Of a stretch of DNA of 64,000 bases, positions 10,164-19,816 are shown one piece after another (positions within the stretch are counted from its first letter, which is position 1; each line of letters starts with the position of its first letter). Both the position numbers and the translations under genes were made by a program. The stretch comes from Macrosoma leucophasiata (taxonomy: Eukaryota > Arthropoda > Insecta > Lepidoptera > Hedylidae), in contig JAWQUS010000003.1 of NCBI GenBank assembly GCA_036365455.1, forward strand, positions 4,174,001 to 4,238,000, read 5' to 3'. Below the pieces are notes generated by a model. The model had not been told where the DNA came from. It ran no database searches and saw only the letters and a program-made list of their open reading frames with translations.

Positions 10164-10169
10164 TTTATT
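10164..10169 (-). terminator. Poly(A) signal overlapping the stop codon
   Basis: On the minus strand the stop reads TAATAAAAT, so AATAAA overlaps the TAA of the secreted-protein gene. The same arrangement occurs in the paralogue at 21653-21658. Confidence 0.55.
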
Positions 10170-12981
10170 AATCTTCCATTTCTCTAACATTTAAATTAAA
10201 ATTCTGCCTCGTCAGACTCATGGAAGAGGTTAGGGTGTGGTAAACTGTTGCCATCAGCTGATATGTACCCGAATATTCCACACCGATGCCTCTGAAGCCA
10301 ATAGAACAGCTGGTGAATGGCTGAACAGCGTCTAAGAAGAAGACGTTGGTGGATGGTAAATTGCTGTTGGGGTAAGCTTCATAGATGGCACCATTTGGGA
10401 AGATCACGTTGCAAGATCTAAGTTCATCCCAGAATGCCTTAGCGATGCCCATGGAGCTTCCGACGTAGCCATGGATTATGTGGTCAACATTGCGGTCATC
10501 CAGCCAAATTTCTGTGAGACTGTTACCTGGAAAAAGAAAATAAAAAGTTGGATTGTAGGTTCTTTGGTTTTCGCGAGTTATACTTAATGCAATAAAACTA
10601 TCTCTGTAGCGTTAAATATACGCGCGTTTGATTGTTTATCAACTTTGGTGGAAGGCATAGAGCGACACGGGCCACCAGCCGCCACGGCGGACCGGAGGGG
10701 AGTAGCCATAGCGTTTATTACCGATACAAAACAGTCTGTCATTTTTTGCGAGTGCAAATGCATGTGACATACACGCACACTACAAAAATCGTCTATTAAT
10801 ACGAAACTCACACCTTGACTTTACCAAAATACATAAACAATTTCACGCACACATTTAAACTTCTAGGAGACAGGCATGGGCCCACTTAGGCTTGTACTTT
10901 GACAGAGGGGAAAGCCTGCATATGGCTACTCCCCTCCGCCGCGGCCGATGGCCCCTGTTGTGTTGGAAGGTAATGTTTGGGGTGCCACTGATATAACAAT
11001 CATCTTCGTGATCTCCGCAAATACTTTTTCAAGGGTTAGGTCATTGATTTGTACGTAAAGCAAAGCATGCAAGCAAGCAATTTATAAAAGCATTAAATAA
11101 GAAGTAGTAAAACACTTTACGAACTACATGCCATGTCATACCATACCAAGTTTTTCACAAAATAATATGAAAGTATGAAATTCGTATTGTCATGCTATTC
11201 CGTTTTTACTGTTATATCAACACACGTCAATGGACTACTGTAATCAGATGATGTTGGAACTGATATCATTTTAAAATAGCACCATAAAATGGGTATTAAA
11301 ATGAAGCGCATCAACCGATACTGATTTTTTTTTATATTACGTTGTGATGACCTACAGCGAGCAAATAGTGAATATAACTATTACACGAAATATGTTTTGC
11401 ATTATGGGAGGAGGAAACCGTGCTGGTCACCATGTTATCAGCACGGGTCACTCATTTATTTACCAGTCATCATAATACTCATCATTTCAGCCAAAAGACG
11501 TCCACTGCTGGACAAAGGCCTCCCCCAAAGAATGCCACAACGAACGGTCCTGGGCCGCCCTCATCCAACGATTGCCCGCGACATTCACCAGATCGTCGGT
11601 CCGCCTCGTGGGGGGCCTGCCTACGCTTCGTCTTCCGGTACGCGGTCCCCACTCTAGAACTCTTCTGCCCCAACGGCCGTCAGTTCTGCGAGCTATGTGC
11701 CCTGCCCACTGCCACTTGAATTTCGCTATTCGATGGGCTATGTCGGTTACTTTGGTCCTCATGCGGATCTCCTCATTTCTGATTCGATTTCGCAGAGTAA
11801 CTCCGAGCATAGCCCTCTCCATCGCTCTCTGAGTGACCTTGAGCCTTCTTATGAGGCCCATAGTGAGCGACCACGTTTCTGTTCCGTATGTCATCACTGG
11901 CAACACACACTGGTCAAATACACACACACACACACATCAAAATACTGCATTGACTTAATCTATTATCAAAACCTTATATTACACACTAGCGGCCTGCTCC
12001 GACTTCACGCGGGTGTAATGTTACCTACCCTCTCCTATTCGTCTTAGCGTGATGTTATATAGCCTAAAACCTTCCTCTATAAATGGACTATCTAACAATG
12101 AAATAATGTTTCAAATCAGACCAGTAGTTTCTGAGATTAGCGCGTTCAAGCAGACAAACAAACTATTCAGCTTTATAATAATAAGTAATGCTATTTTCAG
12201 AAACTTATACACTTACACTCACACACTCACAGCCCTTACACTAGGATAACCCTGTGTCGTGGGTGCCGTTACACACATACAACACATACATAAACACCCA
12301 GACCTGAAACAAATATCTGTAGGCCTTACAAATATTTGCTCGGTACGGAAATCGAACCTTCGAATCAAACGGTCATCTCACACCGCTGGGCTAAACGGGT
12401 CGTCAAACTTAAATAATTGCAAATTTGAACGTTTAATTTTATGTGGACTACACTTAACGTTTAACACTTATGATAATTATAATTGTAACCCACGAAACGT
12501 CCCACTGCTGGGCACAAGTCGCTCCAGTTCTAGGGAGGAGGCCTGGAACTTACCCCACCACGCTGCTTCAATGGGGTTGGTGGAGATCAGGGTTAGTGGC
12601 TGTCGGATGTTTTCAAACTGCCCATAAGGCCTCCGACCGACGGCTTAACGTGCCCTCCGAAGCACAGAAACACGCATTATTGCCACTAGCGGTCACCCAT
12701 CACACACCCGACCGCGGCCGTATCGCTTAACCGAGTAGATCGCTTCCGATCTACACCAGCCGCGGGACCATGCGCGTTTCACTTAAAACACTTAAAACAA
12801 TAAAAAAGCCTCGTCCACTTATCACACACTTCGGTAAACATAAGTAAAATAAATAATATTGTTAAACACCATGAAATAAATTTTAATTTACGCGCTTTAA
12901 GAGAAATGTAATCGGTTCTAGCACATTACCTTGCGAAACGAACGCAGCTAGAAGTAAAAGAGTAAATAATTTTACAGCCAT
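10168..12981 (-). CDS. Secreted protein of unknown function, paralogue 1
   Basis: Two exons: 12981-12930 (52 nt) and 10526-10168 (359 nt), with a 2.4-kb intron. The donor is CAAG|GTAATG and the acceptor CTTTTTCCAG|GT, phase 1. The product is 136 residues. It starts MAVKLFTLLLLAAFVSQ, a clear signal peptide, so the mature chain begins about GNSLTEIWLDDRNVD. Two cysteines (in RSCNVIF and TSCSIGF) could form a disulfide, and GVEYSGTYQL resembles the E-F turn of an Ig-like fold without its usual cysteine; that resemblance is only a suggestion. About 79% identical to the paralogue at 19817-21654, with no gaps. The start is set by the signal peptide, the paralogue and a TATA/Inr just upstream. The intron is filled with repeats. 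Family not recognised. Confidence 0.85.
10560..10630. mobile_element. Terminal fragment related to the Penelope-like element
   Basis: GGTTTTCGCGAG, then AATAAAACTAT, then TATACGCGCG line up in order with the left end of the element at 28701-29403. It lies in the intron just inside the acceptor. Confidence 0.45.
10653..10960. mobile_element. hAT-like MITE (family D) in the intron
   Basis: Left TIR CATAGAGCGACACGGGCCAC; the right TIR is degraded and has lost a few bases. Flanks GTGGAAGG and TTGGAAGG look like a decayed 8-bp TSD. The (AC)n interior is shortened relative to 6561-6866. Confidence 0.7.
11465..11937 (-). pseudogene. RTE-clade LINE, C-terminal fragment
   Basis: A 148-codon minus-strand frame (11933-11487). 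It carries MTYGTETWSLT, then RAMLGVTLRNRIRNEEIR, KWQWAGHIARR and a GRPPTRRTDDL tail, the typical C-terminus of insect RTE endonuclease-reverse transcriptases. Catalytic RT motifs are absent because the copy is truncated at the 5' end. The 3' end carries the CCACTGCTGGACAAAGGCCT block reused at 35138-35190 and 61500-61530. The 5' edge abuts an (AC)n run at 11917-11937. Confidence 0.75.
11985..12190 (-). mobile_element. Helitron-like element
   Basis: The reverse complement ends in a tip like GAAGTCGGAGCAGGCCGCTAGT (terminal CTAGT at 11985); the other end reads TTATAAAGCTGAATAG. Same subfamily as 2432-2640. Confidence 0.5.
12195..12413 (-). mobile_element. tRNA-derived SINE, family H
   Basis: On the minus strand the head reads TTGACGACCCGTTTAGCCCA..., a tRNA-like D-arm. 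The B-box region is partly deleted compared with 40843-41037. The body includes ACAAATATTTG and a CACCCACGACAC block. It abuts the Helitron-like element. Confidence 0.6.
12487..12772 (-). mobile_element. SINE, family G
   Basis: On the minus strand the head starts near ATGGTCCCGCGGCTGGTGTA, then GTTAAGCGATACGGCCGCGG, and the tail ends GCCCAGCAGTGGGACGTTT. The tail matches 3' ends of RTE LINEs, suggesting mobilisation by such a LINE. A longer copy is at 53195-53545. Confidence 0.6.
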
Positions 12982-13003
12982 TGTTAAGATCACACAAATC
13001 AAA

Positions 13004-13036
13004 CACTGATTTTACCTGTGTAAAATTGCTTAAATA
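13004..13036 (-). promoter_or_regulatory. Core promoter of paralogue 1
   Basis: On the minus strand a TATA box (TATTTAAG, 13036-13029) lies 29 nt before the A of an arthropod initiator ATCAGTG (13010-13004; TSS about 13007). The predicted 5'UTR is about 26 nt. The stretch TTTGATTTGTGTG between initiator and ATG is shared with paralogue 2. Confidence 0.65.
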
Positions 13037-13039
13037 AAT

Positions 13040-14115
13040 GAACGTAATCATAAATTTAACTGATAAGTTGTGATTTGAGTTGATGATTATTGCTGGATTG
13101 AAATCTATGTTTCCAATCTGAGATTTTTCTCAGATGATTAGGAGTTTTTACGTTAGATTAGTACTGTTGAAAAGTAAACTTACAGTTGAATTAATAAATC
13201 GAGTCTGTGGAGAGAAAACCTTATTTTCTCTCTCGTATTTCCGTCTCTCTATTACTCCAGGAATAATTAACTCTCATTACTACTAAGTATGGGTATAATA
13301 AAAAAACTGGGTACCCAAAATACGTTACCATTCCACGTTACCATACGACCCATGGTGCCATAATTTGGTAAAAAATAATTAGTGACCCAAACATGAAAGT
13401 TAATTATAACCATTGATATACAAATATCAATGACTTTAACTTAAAAAAATGTATGAAAGCTTTTGGGGAATAAATTAGATACTTAAAATAAACGTTAGTT
13501 TCCTAACGATATAATGTGGTATAATTCAAACATTTATTTCAAATTGGTCTACAAGGACACTTTTGCATTGTCGGGTTATAAGCTACCCAGAGAGAATGAC
13601 TTATAATAATAATCCAATAGGTATTAATACATACCAATTTAATAATAATATTTACGATACGTGAATCATCAAATTTTTCAATTCTTCATAGAAGAAAAAG
13701 AAAAATCTGTTCGTCATAATCATAGTCATTCACTTAGCAGAGTTCCAAGTGCAGGCACTACTGAGAAGAACTCCGCTACCCAACAAACTCAGCGTGTTGC
13801 TCTTTTGTCAAAATCTTAGATTTAATACAAATATTATTAAATAAAATAAAGATAATGAGAACGTCCATGGCATATAAATATTTACATATAAACACATACG
13901 CAAATACCTATCAACAGCTTAATATCGTGATATAATATAACACCCACAAATCACAACAGACCAGTCCCCACAATCAGCACCCGTTCACGAGTATGGCGCA
14001 TGTGGCAGCCATTGCTCTCCTCGACCACTTTGAAGGGAAGTGAGCAACCCGTCACACGACGCCGCCGAAGGCAAAGACATTAAAGCGAGCATGACTGTTA
14101 TGATTACCAGTGCTA
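13040..14115. other. Upstream region of paralogue 1
   Basis: AT-rich intergenic DNA. It holds a short GGTACCCAAAATACGTTACC-type repeat near 13310-13345 and no recognised gene. Regulatory sites beyond the core promoter could not be identified. Confidence 0.4.
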
Positions 14116-14591
14116 GACTGAGAGATACTGAACCCTCCGATCACTGTTGGTCCTGTAAGGATGGAAATTTTTGTAGGGATAAATCATAATACGCAACGTA
14201 CAAAAACGATCGCCTGGCAAGGATCAGCCAGTCACGTCACCAATCCCACATTTTTGAAAATGTAAAAAAAAAATAAAATAAACTTGAACCTGTAAGGTTG
14301 ATTTTTTTTTATAATTTAGTTCTTATATAGTGAAGAATTGACAGGCGATTTGGATGAACACAAGTGCCTGCCAGGCGGACCGAAAGGTGTGCTTTAAGTA
14401 TTAATTAAATTAAACTTTCTTTCGTAAAGTTGAAATTAATATAGGTGTTTGTCTAAGATATTTGAAAAAGTAGATTCAATAACAGGCGTTTCTGGATAGC
14501 ATAAAAATTCGGTCAAGTGCGAGTCGGACTCGCGCACAAAATGTTCCGTACAAAAAAAATGCTTAAAAACTAAAAAAAAAAAAAAGGGCAG

Positions 14592-14667
14592 GGCTTCAGT
14601 AGCTCAATTGGAAGAGCGGCTGGACTAGATTCCCAGTAGGTCGCGAGTTCGAGCCTCGCCTGAAGTC
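14592..14667 (+). repeat. tR core, first of a dimer
   Basis: GCTTCAGTAGCTCAATTGG... with intact A and B boxes. It starts right after a poly(A) run at 14569-14585, so it is a truncated first unit. The next core follows at a period of 308 bp. Confidence 0.65.
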
Positions 14668-14899
14668 AAATTTTTCTTTCCATTTTTCTTTAAAAATAAA
14701 AATATATTTCACAAGCATGTGTTAATGCGAAATAATATAAAACAATTATTAAGGGTAAAAGCGACTTCTTTACGATATTCAATAAACTGAAAAGTCTATT
14801 ATATCGGTTGCCTAGCTAGCATAGTTGGTAATAGATGGCGCTACTGCTACCATAAAGCAATGCAATAGATGTGAAGGAAAGATTTGACAAATCGGGCAG

Positions 14900-14975
14900 G
14901 GCTTCAGTAGCTCAATTGGAAGAGCGGCTGGACTAGATTCCCAGTAGGTCGCGAGTTCGAGCCTCGCCTGAAGTC
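14900..14975 (+). repeat. tR core, second of a dimer
   Basis: Matches the previous core. The spacer between them is the full long-form leader (GGGTAAAAGCGACTTC..., ATGGCGCTACTGCTACC, GGAAAGATTTGAC). The unit ends near 15052 with AATATAAAACAA. Confidence 0.65.
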
Positions 14976-15488
14976 AAATTTTTCTTTCCATTTTTCTTTA
15001 AAAATAAAAATATATTTCACAAGCATGTGTTAATGCGAAATAATATAAAACAATTTATTTGCCATCACAAATAGATTACGAAACATAGATTTAGACAAAA
15101 TTATGTTATGGTACTCGAAAAAATCTAGTTTGTGAGGGCCTAGTGCCTAATATGGGCTTAAATACCTGTAATATAGGTCACCAGGTCCTCCCCACTCGGA
15201 ATGATACAAAACTGCATTAGGTACTAAGTAACATAATTTATCCAATTATATTGGTGTGACAACCATCATTATTTATAGGTATTTAAAGCATAAAAATAAA
15301 AATAAAAAAATAATTAATAACTAAATACAGAGACAGTTATTGCGCAGCTGATTTAAATATGGAACATAACTTAACTGTAATATAATTTTAACAACACTAC
15401 TTTTCGCCTGTTGTTTTTTTTTATAATCAAGTTTTAACGATACTAGATATAATTCTATGTAAGTATTTAAATAAGTTCTTGCATCAAG

Positions 15489-17004
15489 TTAGCTTAGTGG
15501 AATGAGGTAACTTTGTAAGTCATCATATGTTAATGTTTTAATCCAATCGCTAATTACACTTTTACATTGGTATCTAGATTGTGAAGATATGAACAATGTT
15601 TCATTAATTTTGTTATAAAGATAGTTGCCTAGAAAACAATAATGCTTACGAGCCGCACTAGTATTTACCAACGTCATGGAACACACCCTGTTTTTACGCC
15701 ATTTTTTACTTTTATAATTGGGATTAAAAGTTAATTCTGAATGCTTTCGTAGCAGAACCTGCAGAACAAAAGTTTGCCTTATAGTTAAAACATTCCAGTG
15801 TCTGTAAAGTTCTGAGGTTGGATATCTAAATGAGAAGGAGGCTGCAACCTTTAGAATTGCGCGTTGGGCTCTCTCCAACTCAATCAGGTAAGACTTAGCA
15901 GCTCCACCCCAAGAAGTGATACAATAACTGCAAATAGATTGGCATAAGGCAAAGTAAACTGATCTTATGATTTGCTTGTCTGCTATATGTCTCAGTGACT
16001 TAAAGATATAAATCAGTTTTCTAAGCCTGGTCACTAACGTATCAATATTTTGTTTAAAATTTAGAGATGAATCTATGGTTACGCCTAAATACTTAATATT
16101 ATCAACTCGTTCCAGCTGTTGACAAGTACAAATATGATTTTGTGATTTGTTACAGGTATGTGCAATGATAGAATTTTCAATTTGAACTATGGGTTTTTTT
16201 AGAGTGAAGGTAATAAACTTTGTTTTCGATACATTCAGTGATAGAATTTTATCCCGCAGCCAATCACAGACCTCATTAAACCTCGCCTTTCTGAGCTGTT
16301 GTAAGTATATCATCCCAAGTCTCACCTCTAAACACAAGTGCCGTATCATCAGCATAAGAAATGACTCTGCCCTGAGAGAGATTAAGATTACATAAGTCAT
16401 TTATAAATATTAAGAATAAAGTCGGCCCCAAAATACTGCCTTGAGGTACACCGTAGGTAACAGGAAGTGCGTCACTCAATACGTTACTTTCTGGTGTCGA
16501 TTAGCCAAGCAATCCGCGAGTAATTGAAGTGGTAGTCCTCTTATACCAATTCTTTCCAGCTAAATAAATAAGAGGGAAGTGGGGACTGTGTCAAAAGCCT
16601 TAGCGAGGTCGATAAAAACAACTAAAGTATTTTTGTTTTTATCGAGATTAGTTATTAAGTTATTGGCCAATTCAAAGACTGCGTCATCTGTAGATCTGTT
16701 TCTACGGAAACCATATTGAGACGGTGATAGTAGTTCGTTCGATTCTAAAAAGTTCACTAATCTTTTGTTTATAAGTTTTTCCAGTATCTTAGATAGTGTT
16801 GGCAAGATCGATATTGGCCTATAATTATTGACACAGTCTCCATCCCCCCCTTATGAACCGGTTTTATAATTGACATTTTAAACAGATTAGGAAAACAACC
16901 ATTTTCAATATAAATATTACAAATATGTGTAATAGGCTCAAGAAGGACTTTTTGTACACTTTAATTAGCCAACCTGGAATTAAAGAGTACCATACAACAA
17001 ACGT
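15489..17004 (-). pseudogene. Dead CR1/Jockey-type LINE, RT and C-terminus
   Basis: On the minus strand, in order: NGCFPNLFKMSIIKPVHKGG, then NNYRPISILPTLSKILEK (RT), SQYGFRRNRSTDDAV and VVFIDLAKAFDTV (about 16805-16560), [20 protein letters not shown] and [10 protein letters not shown] with the YADD catalytic box (16479-16276), then a 303-codon C-terminal frame to 15489 with YLGVTIDSSLNFKQN and a WGG...RAQRAILK region. Frameshifts separate the three frames, so it is inactive. No endonuclease domain remains. It joins the right E arm at about 17005, marking a 5' truncation point. Confidence 0.8.
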
Positions 17005-17173
17005 AATTTTTAAGCATTTTTTGTACGGTACACTTTGTGCGCGTCTGACTAGCACTTGGCCAATTTTTTTATGCTATCCAGAACCGCCTGTTATTGAACC
17101 TACTTACTTCAAATATCTTAGACAAACACCTATATAAATTTCAACTTTACAGAAGAAAGTTTATTTTAATGTA

Positions 17174-17257
17174 ACAAGTGCCTGCCAGGCGAACCGAAAG
17201 GTATGCTATATGTACTCGTATATAGCATACCTTTCGGTTCGCCGGGCAGGCACTTGT
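17174..17257. repeat. 38-bp palindrome at the inner edge of the E arm
   Basis: Arms 17174-17211 and 17220-17257 are reverse complements with one mismatch and an 8-nt loop (GTACTCGT). Each arm holds CAAGTGCCTGCC and CGAACCGAAAGGTATGC, so two copies of the arm tip meet head to head. Confidence 0.8.
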
Positions 17258-17689
17258 GCTCATCCAAATTGCCTGTCAATTTTTTTTTAAACTTCACTAT
17301 GTATGAACTAAATTATTTTAAAAAATCAACCTTACAGGTTCAAGTTTTTTTTTTACATTTTCAAAAATGTGGAGTTGGTGACGTGACTGGCTGATCCTTG
17401 CCAGGCGATGGTTTTTGTACTTGGCGTGTTATGATTTATCACTTCAAAAATTTTCAGCCTTACAGGACCAACGGTGCTCGGAGGGTTTAGTATCTCTTGG
17501 ACCATGGATACAATGCAATGATATTAAATAGCCCTCATGATGAGTGTCTCATATACATTTTTTTGTAATTTCCAGAAAAATAAATAAGTAGTTGAATATA
17601 GAATAATTATTCTTTACTACATTTCAGAAAGACCTATAAGTTTTTTAATACTCCACAGTAGGTACACTCCTCCAAGTAGGACATATCAT

Positions 17690-17896
17690 AAAGTGGAAAT
17701 GAGACATTCTACTGGTATACTTTTTTACATTAGTATATTATATTTAGTTTTATCTTAGTGTATTTTTTATCTTGTTTGACATGTATATCAATTGTTATTC
17801 ACTTTAATTTATTTTGTTTGTTTTTGTCGTGTCATAAGATGTGCCTGTCACCCTAAATGAATAAATATGAGTTTCTGATTCTGATTCTGATTCATA
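17690..17896 (+). mobile_element. LINE 3' end with TTCTGA tail
   Basis: The sequence ends AATAAATATGAG followed by repeated TTCTGA hexamers, a tail style common to insect LINEs. No coding part is attached. Confidence 0.4.
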
Positions 17897-18578
17897 CGGC
17901 ATTAAATTCGCCGAATAAGTTTACGGTGATCCAAAACCATTCCAAATTATACCTTATCACATAGCCTTAGCATATCGCCGCACAAATAAGGCATCGACAT
18001 GATCTACCGGATATTTCTTCGATGTTACCTGGTGTATAAAATTTTAAGTAAATAAATAAAAGTCAGTGGTATATAAGTTAACATAAGAAATCTTTCTGTT
18101 GTACGGAACCCTATATAAGCGAGTCCCACTCACACCTGTGGTTGGTTTTATCTAATCTTAAAAGGAAATCGAATAAAAAAACATACTATAATAACACATT
18201 TCCTACATCTTCAACCTTTGACATAACGAGAATGGTACACAAAGTGAAAGATCAAATAAAAAGGAATGTTACAATAACAGCCAACCATTGATTTGAAGAT
18301 TTCGAAATACAAATAACCGCCGAGAGACACTGTAAAAGTAAGAAGCAAAGTAAATACTGATACAGACCAGAAAAAGATCAGAAGGGAAAAATACAAGACA
18401 ATATTATTATTAATAATCTACTAACAAATAGGTACTTGTGATTTTGAAATTGACGATCATCGTGCTTCATCAATGTGTTATGGTTACTGTTGCTTACGAC
18501 TTGTTGCGACTGTTAATTAAACTAAAGCGTCACAATCAATAGCGATGCTTATTTTCTATAGTTTTTATAGTAATTTTC
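17897..18578. other. No feature recognised
   Basis: AT-rich intergenic DNA. No repeat or coding signal identified. Confidence 0.45.
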
Positions 18579-18953
18579 TGGTGGTAGAGATCCAGCGAAG
18601 GAGCTCGCAGGCGTAGGCACCACCACATTACCTAATATACTTGCCGCTAAACGGTAATGTTCAGCACTATCGTGTTCCGGTCAGGTGGTAATGTACGGTC
18701 CTGTAATTTCCGGCACAGAGGCCTCAGGCCTTAAGCCTCAGGAGTGGAAACGCATCTGCGTTTTGACCTCTGGTCATTGTATGGGTGTCTATAGGCTGCA
18801 GTCATCATTTAACATCAGGTCAGGTGGTAATGTAACGTTACCACCTGACCGGATCACGATAGTGCTGAACACTACCATTTAGCGTCAAGTATATTAGGTA
18901 ATACGGTGGTGTCTACGACCGCGAACTTCGTCACTGGAGCTCCACCACCAGTA
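18579..18953. mobile_element. Family A retroposon, two copies fused head to head
   Basis: 18579-18817 is family A on the plus strand (CTGGTGGTAGAG..., GTTCAGCACTATCGTGTTCC, CTATAGGCTGCAGTCATC). It then switches into the 5' half of a minus-strand copy ending CCACCACCAGTA. The junction holds the palindrome GTCAGGTGGTAA/TTACCACCTGAC. Family A is the dominant retroposon here (~290 bp, 3' end CATTACATAAAAAA) and looks related to a widespread lepidopteran LINE/SINE 3'-end family. Confidence 0.75.
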
Positions 18954-19112
18954 AAAAGTCTCTGAAATATAAATATATCCAAAGGAAGCTCCCATCCAAA
19001 AATCACTCGATTTTGAAGAAAGCTGAGGTTAGCTTTCATCACGGCTATTTGTACATTTTGAACAGCTGCGCTAAGATTTGATTTGAAGATATTAAACAGG
19101 ATACGGCGGGCA

Positions 19113-19350
19113 GGTCGCGACCTGAAGGGCTCTCAGCAAACCCGAGCACGAACTAACTAACTTATATGCCCGGAGATGTCAACAAGCCACATGGCGAGAT
19201 CGCCCTGTTACATGGGCCAAAACGTAACCGGCGAATCGTGGGTGTATGTATGTATGCTTAAATGATATGCATTTAAGCACACATGCAAACACCCACGATC
19301 TCTCTGCCTACCCCTCCGGGGCCTATAACTGGCGGGAAATGACGTTACGT
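19113..19350 (+). mobile_element. SINE-like family B, with internal inversion
   Basis: Contains CCCGGAGATGTCAACA and CATGGGCCAAAACGTAACCG, then a palindromic piece (CGTGGGTGT ... ACACCCACG, about 19230-19292), then CTCTGCCTACCCC. The tail is degraded compared with 1868-2108. Confidence 0.5.
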
Positions 19351-19407
19351 TATTGCTCTTAATTTTGCCGTAACTGGAACGATAATTTCAACGTAGTAAA
19401 TCAAGTA

Positions 19408-19644
19408 TAGGTGGCGCCACGTAAAAAGAACGCTGGAAGAAAGTAGAAGGGATGTGTTCGCGCATCGGTACACTCGCGCACGAAAGTACTAGCCCTATTG
19501 GTTTATTTTTGATCTAGCTTTCGCTTGCGGTTTCGTGTATTGGTAGGCAGATTGAAAACGCCGCACCTCATACTGCCAAATAGATCGATAAATCGTCTAC
19601 TGCGCTGCTTGACCGCCAGCATTCTTTTTACCTGGCGCGACCTA
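19408..19644. mobile_element. MITE close upstream of paralogue 2
   Basis: The ends TAGGTGGCGCCACGTAAAAA and (reverse complement) TAGGTCGCGCCAGGTAAAAA match at 18 of 20 positions, and both sit beside TA, a possible TSD. It ends about 115 bp before the TATA box of the secreted-protein gene. Confidence 0.6.
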
Positions 19645-19760
19645 TATAATCGTTGTGTAAATTGATTGGAAAAATACATTCCAACCCAGCAATCAACAAA
19701 TTTATGACTCAAATCAGATATCGAAAATTAGATTTTGATGTAAAATGATTGTGTTGAAGC

Positions 19761-19793
19761 TATTTAAAGACACTAAAATATTGCGCAGCACTG
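19761..19793 (+). promoter_or_regulatory. Core promoter of paralogue 2
   Basis: TATTTAAA at 19761-19768; a weak initiator CAGCACTG places the TSS at about 19790, 29 nt downstream, the same spacing as in paralogue 1. The segment TTTTGATTTGTGTGG before the ATG is nearly the same in both genes. Confidence 0.6.
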
Positions 19794-19816
19794 TTTTGAT
19801 TTGTGTGGTTCCTACA

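Larger units (their letters stand above)
14121..17498. mobile_element. Composite foldback element (family E) with ~450-bp inverted arms
   Basis: The left arm (14121 to about 14573) and right arm (about 17006-17498) are inverted copies; shared blocks include GAGATACTGAACCCTCCG, CAAGTGCCTGCC, TAGGTGTTTGTCTAAGATAT and CTGGATAGCATAAAAA. The ~2.4-kb interior holds a dimer of tRNA-like repeats and a truncated LINE, neither of which is needed for a foldback. A 453-bp relative with 146-bp arms is at 36976-37428. No TSD was settled. Confidence 0.65.
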
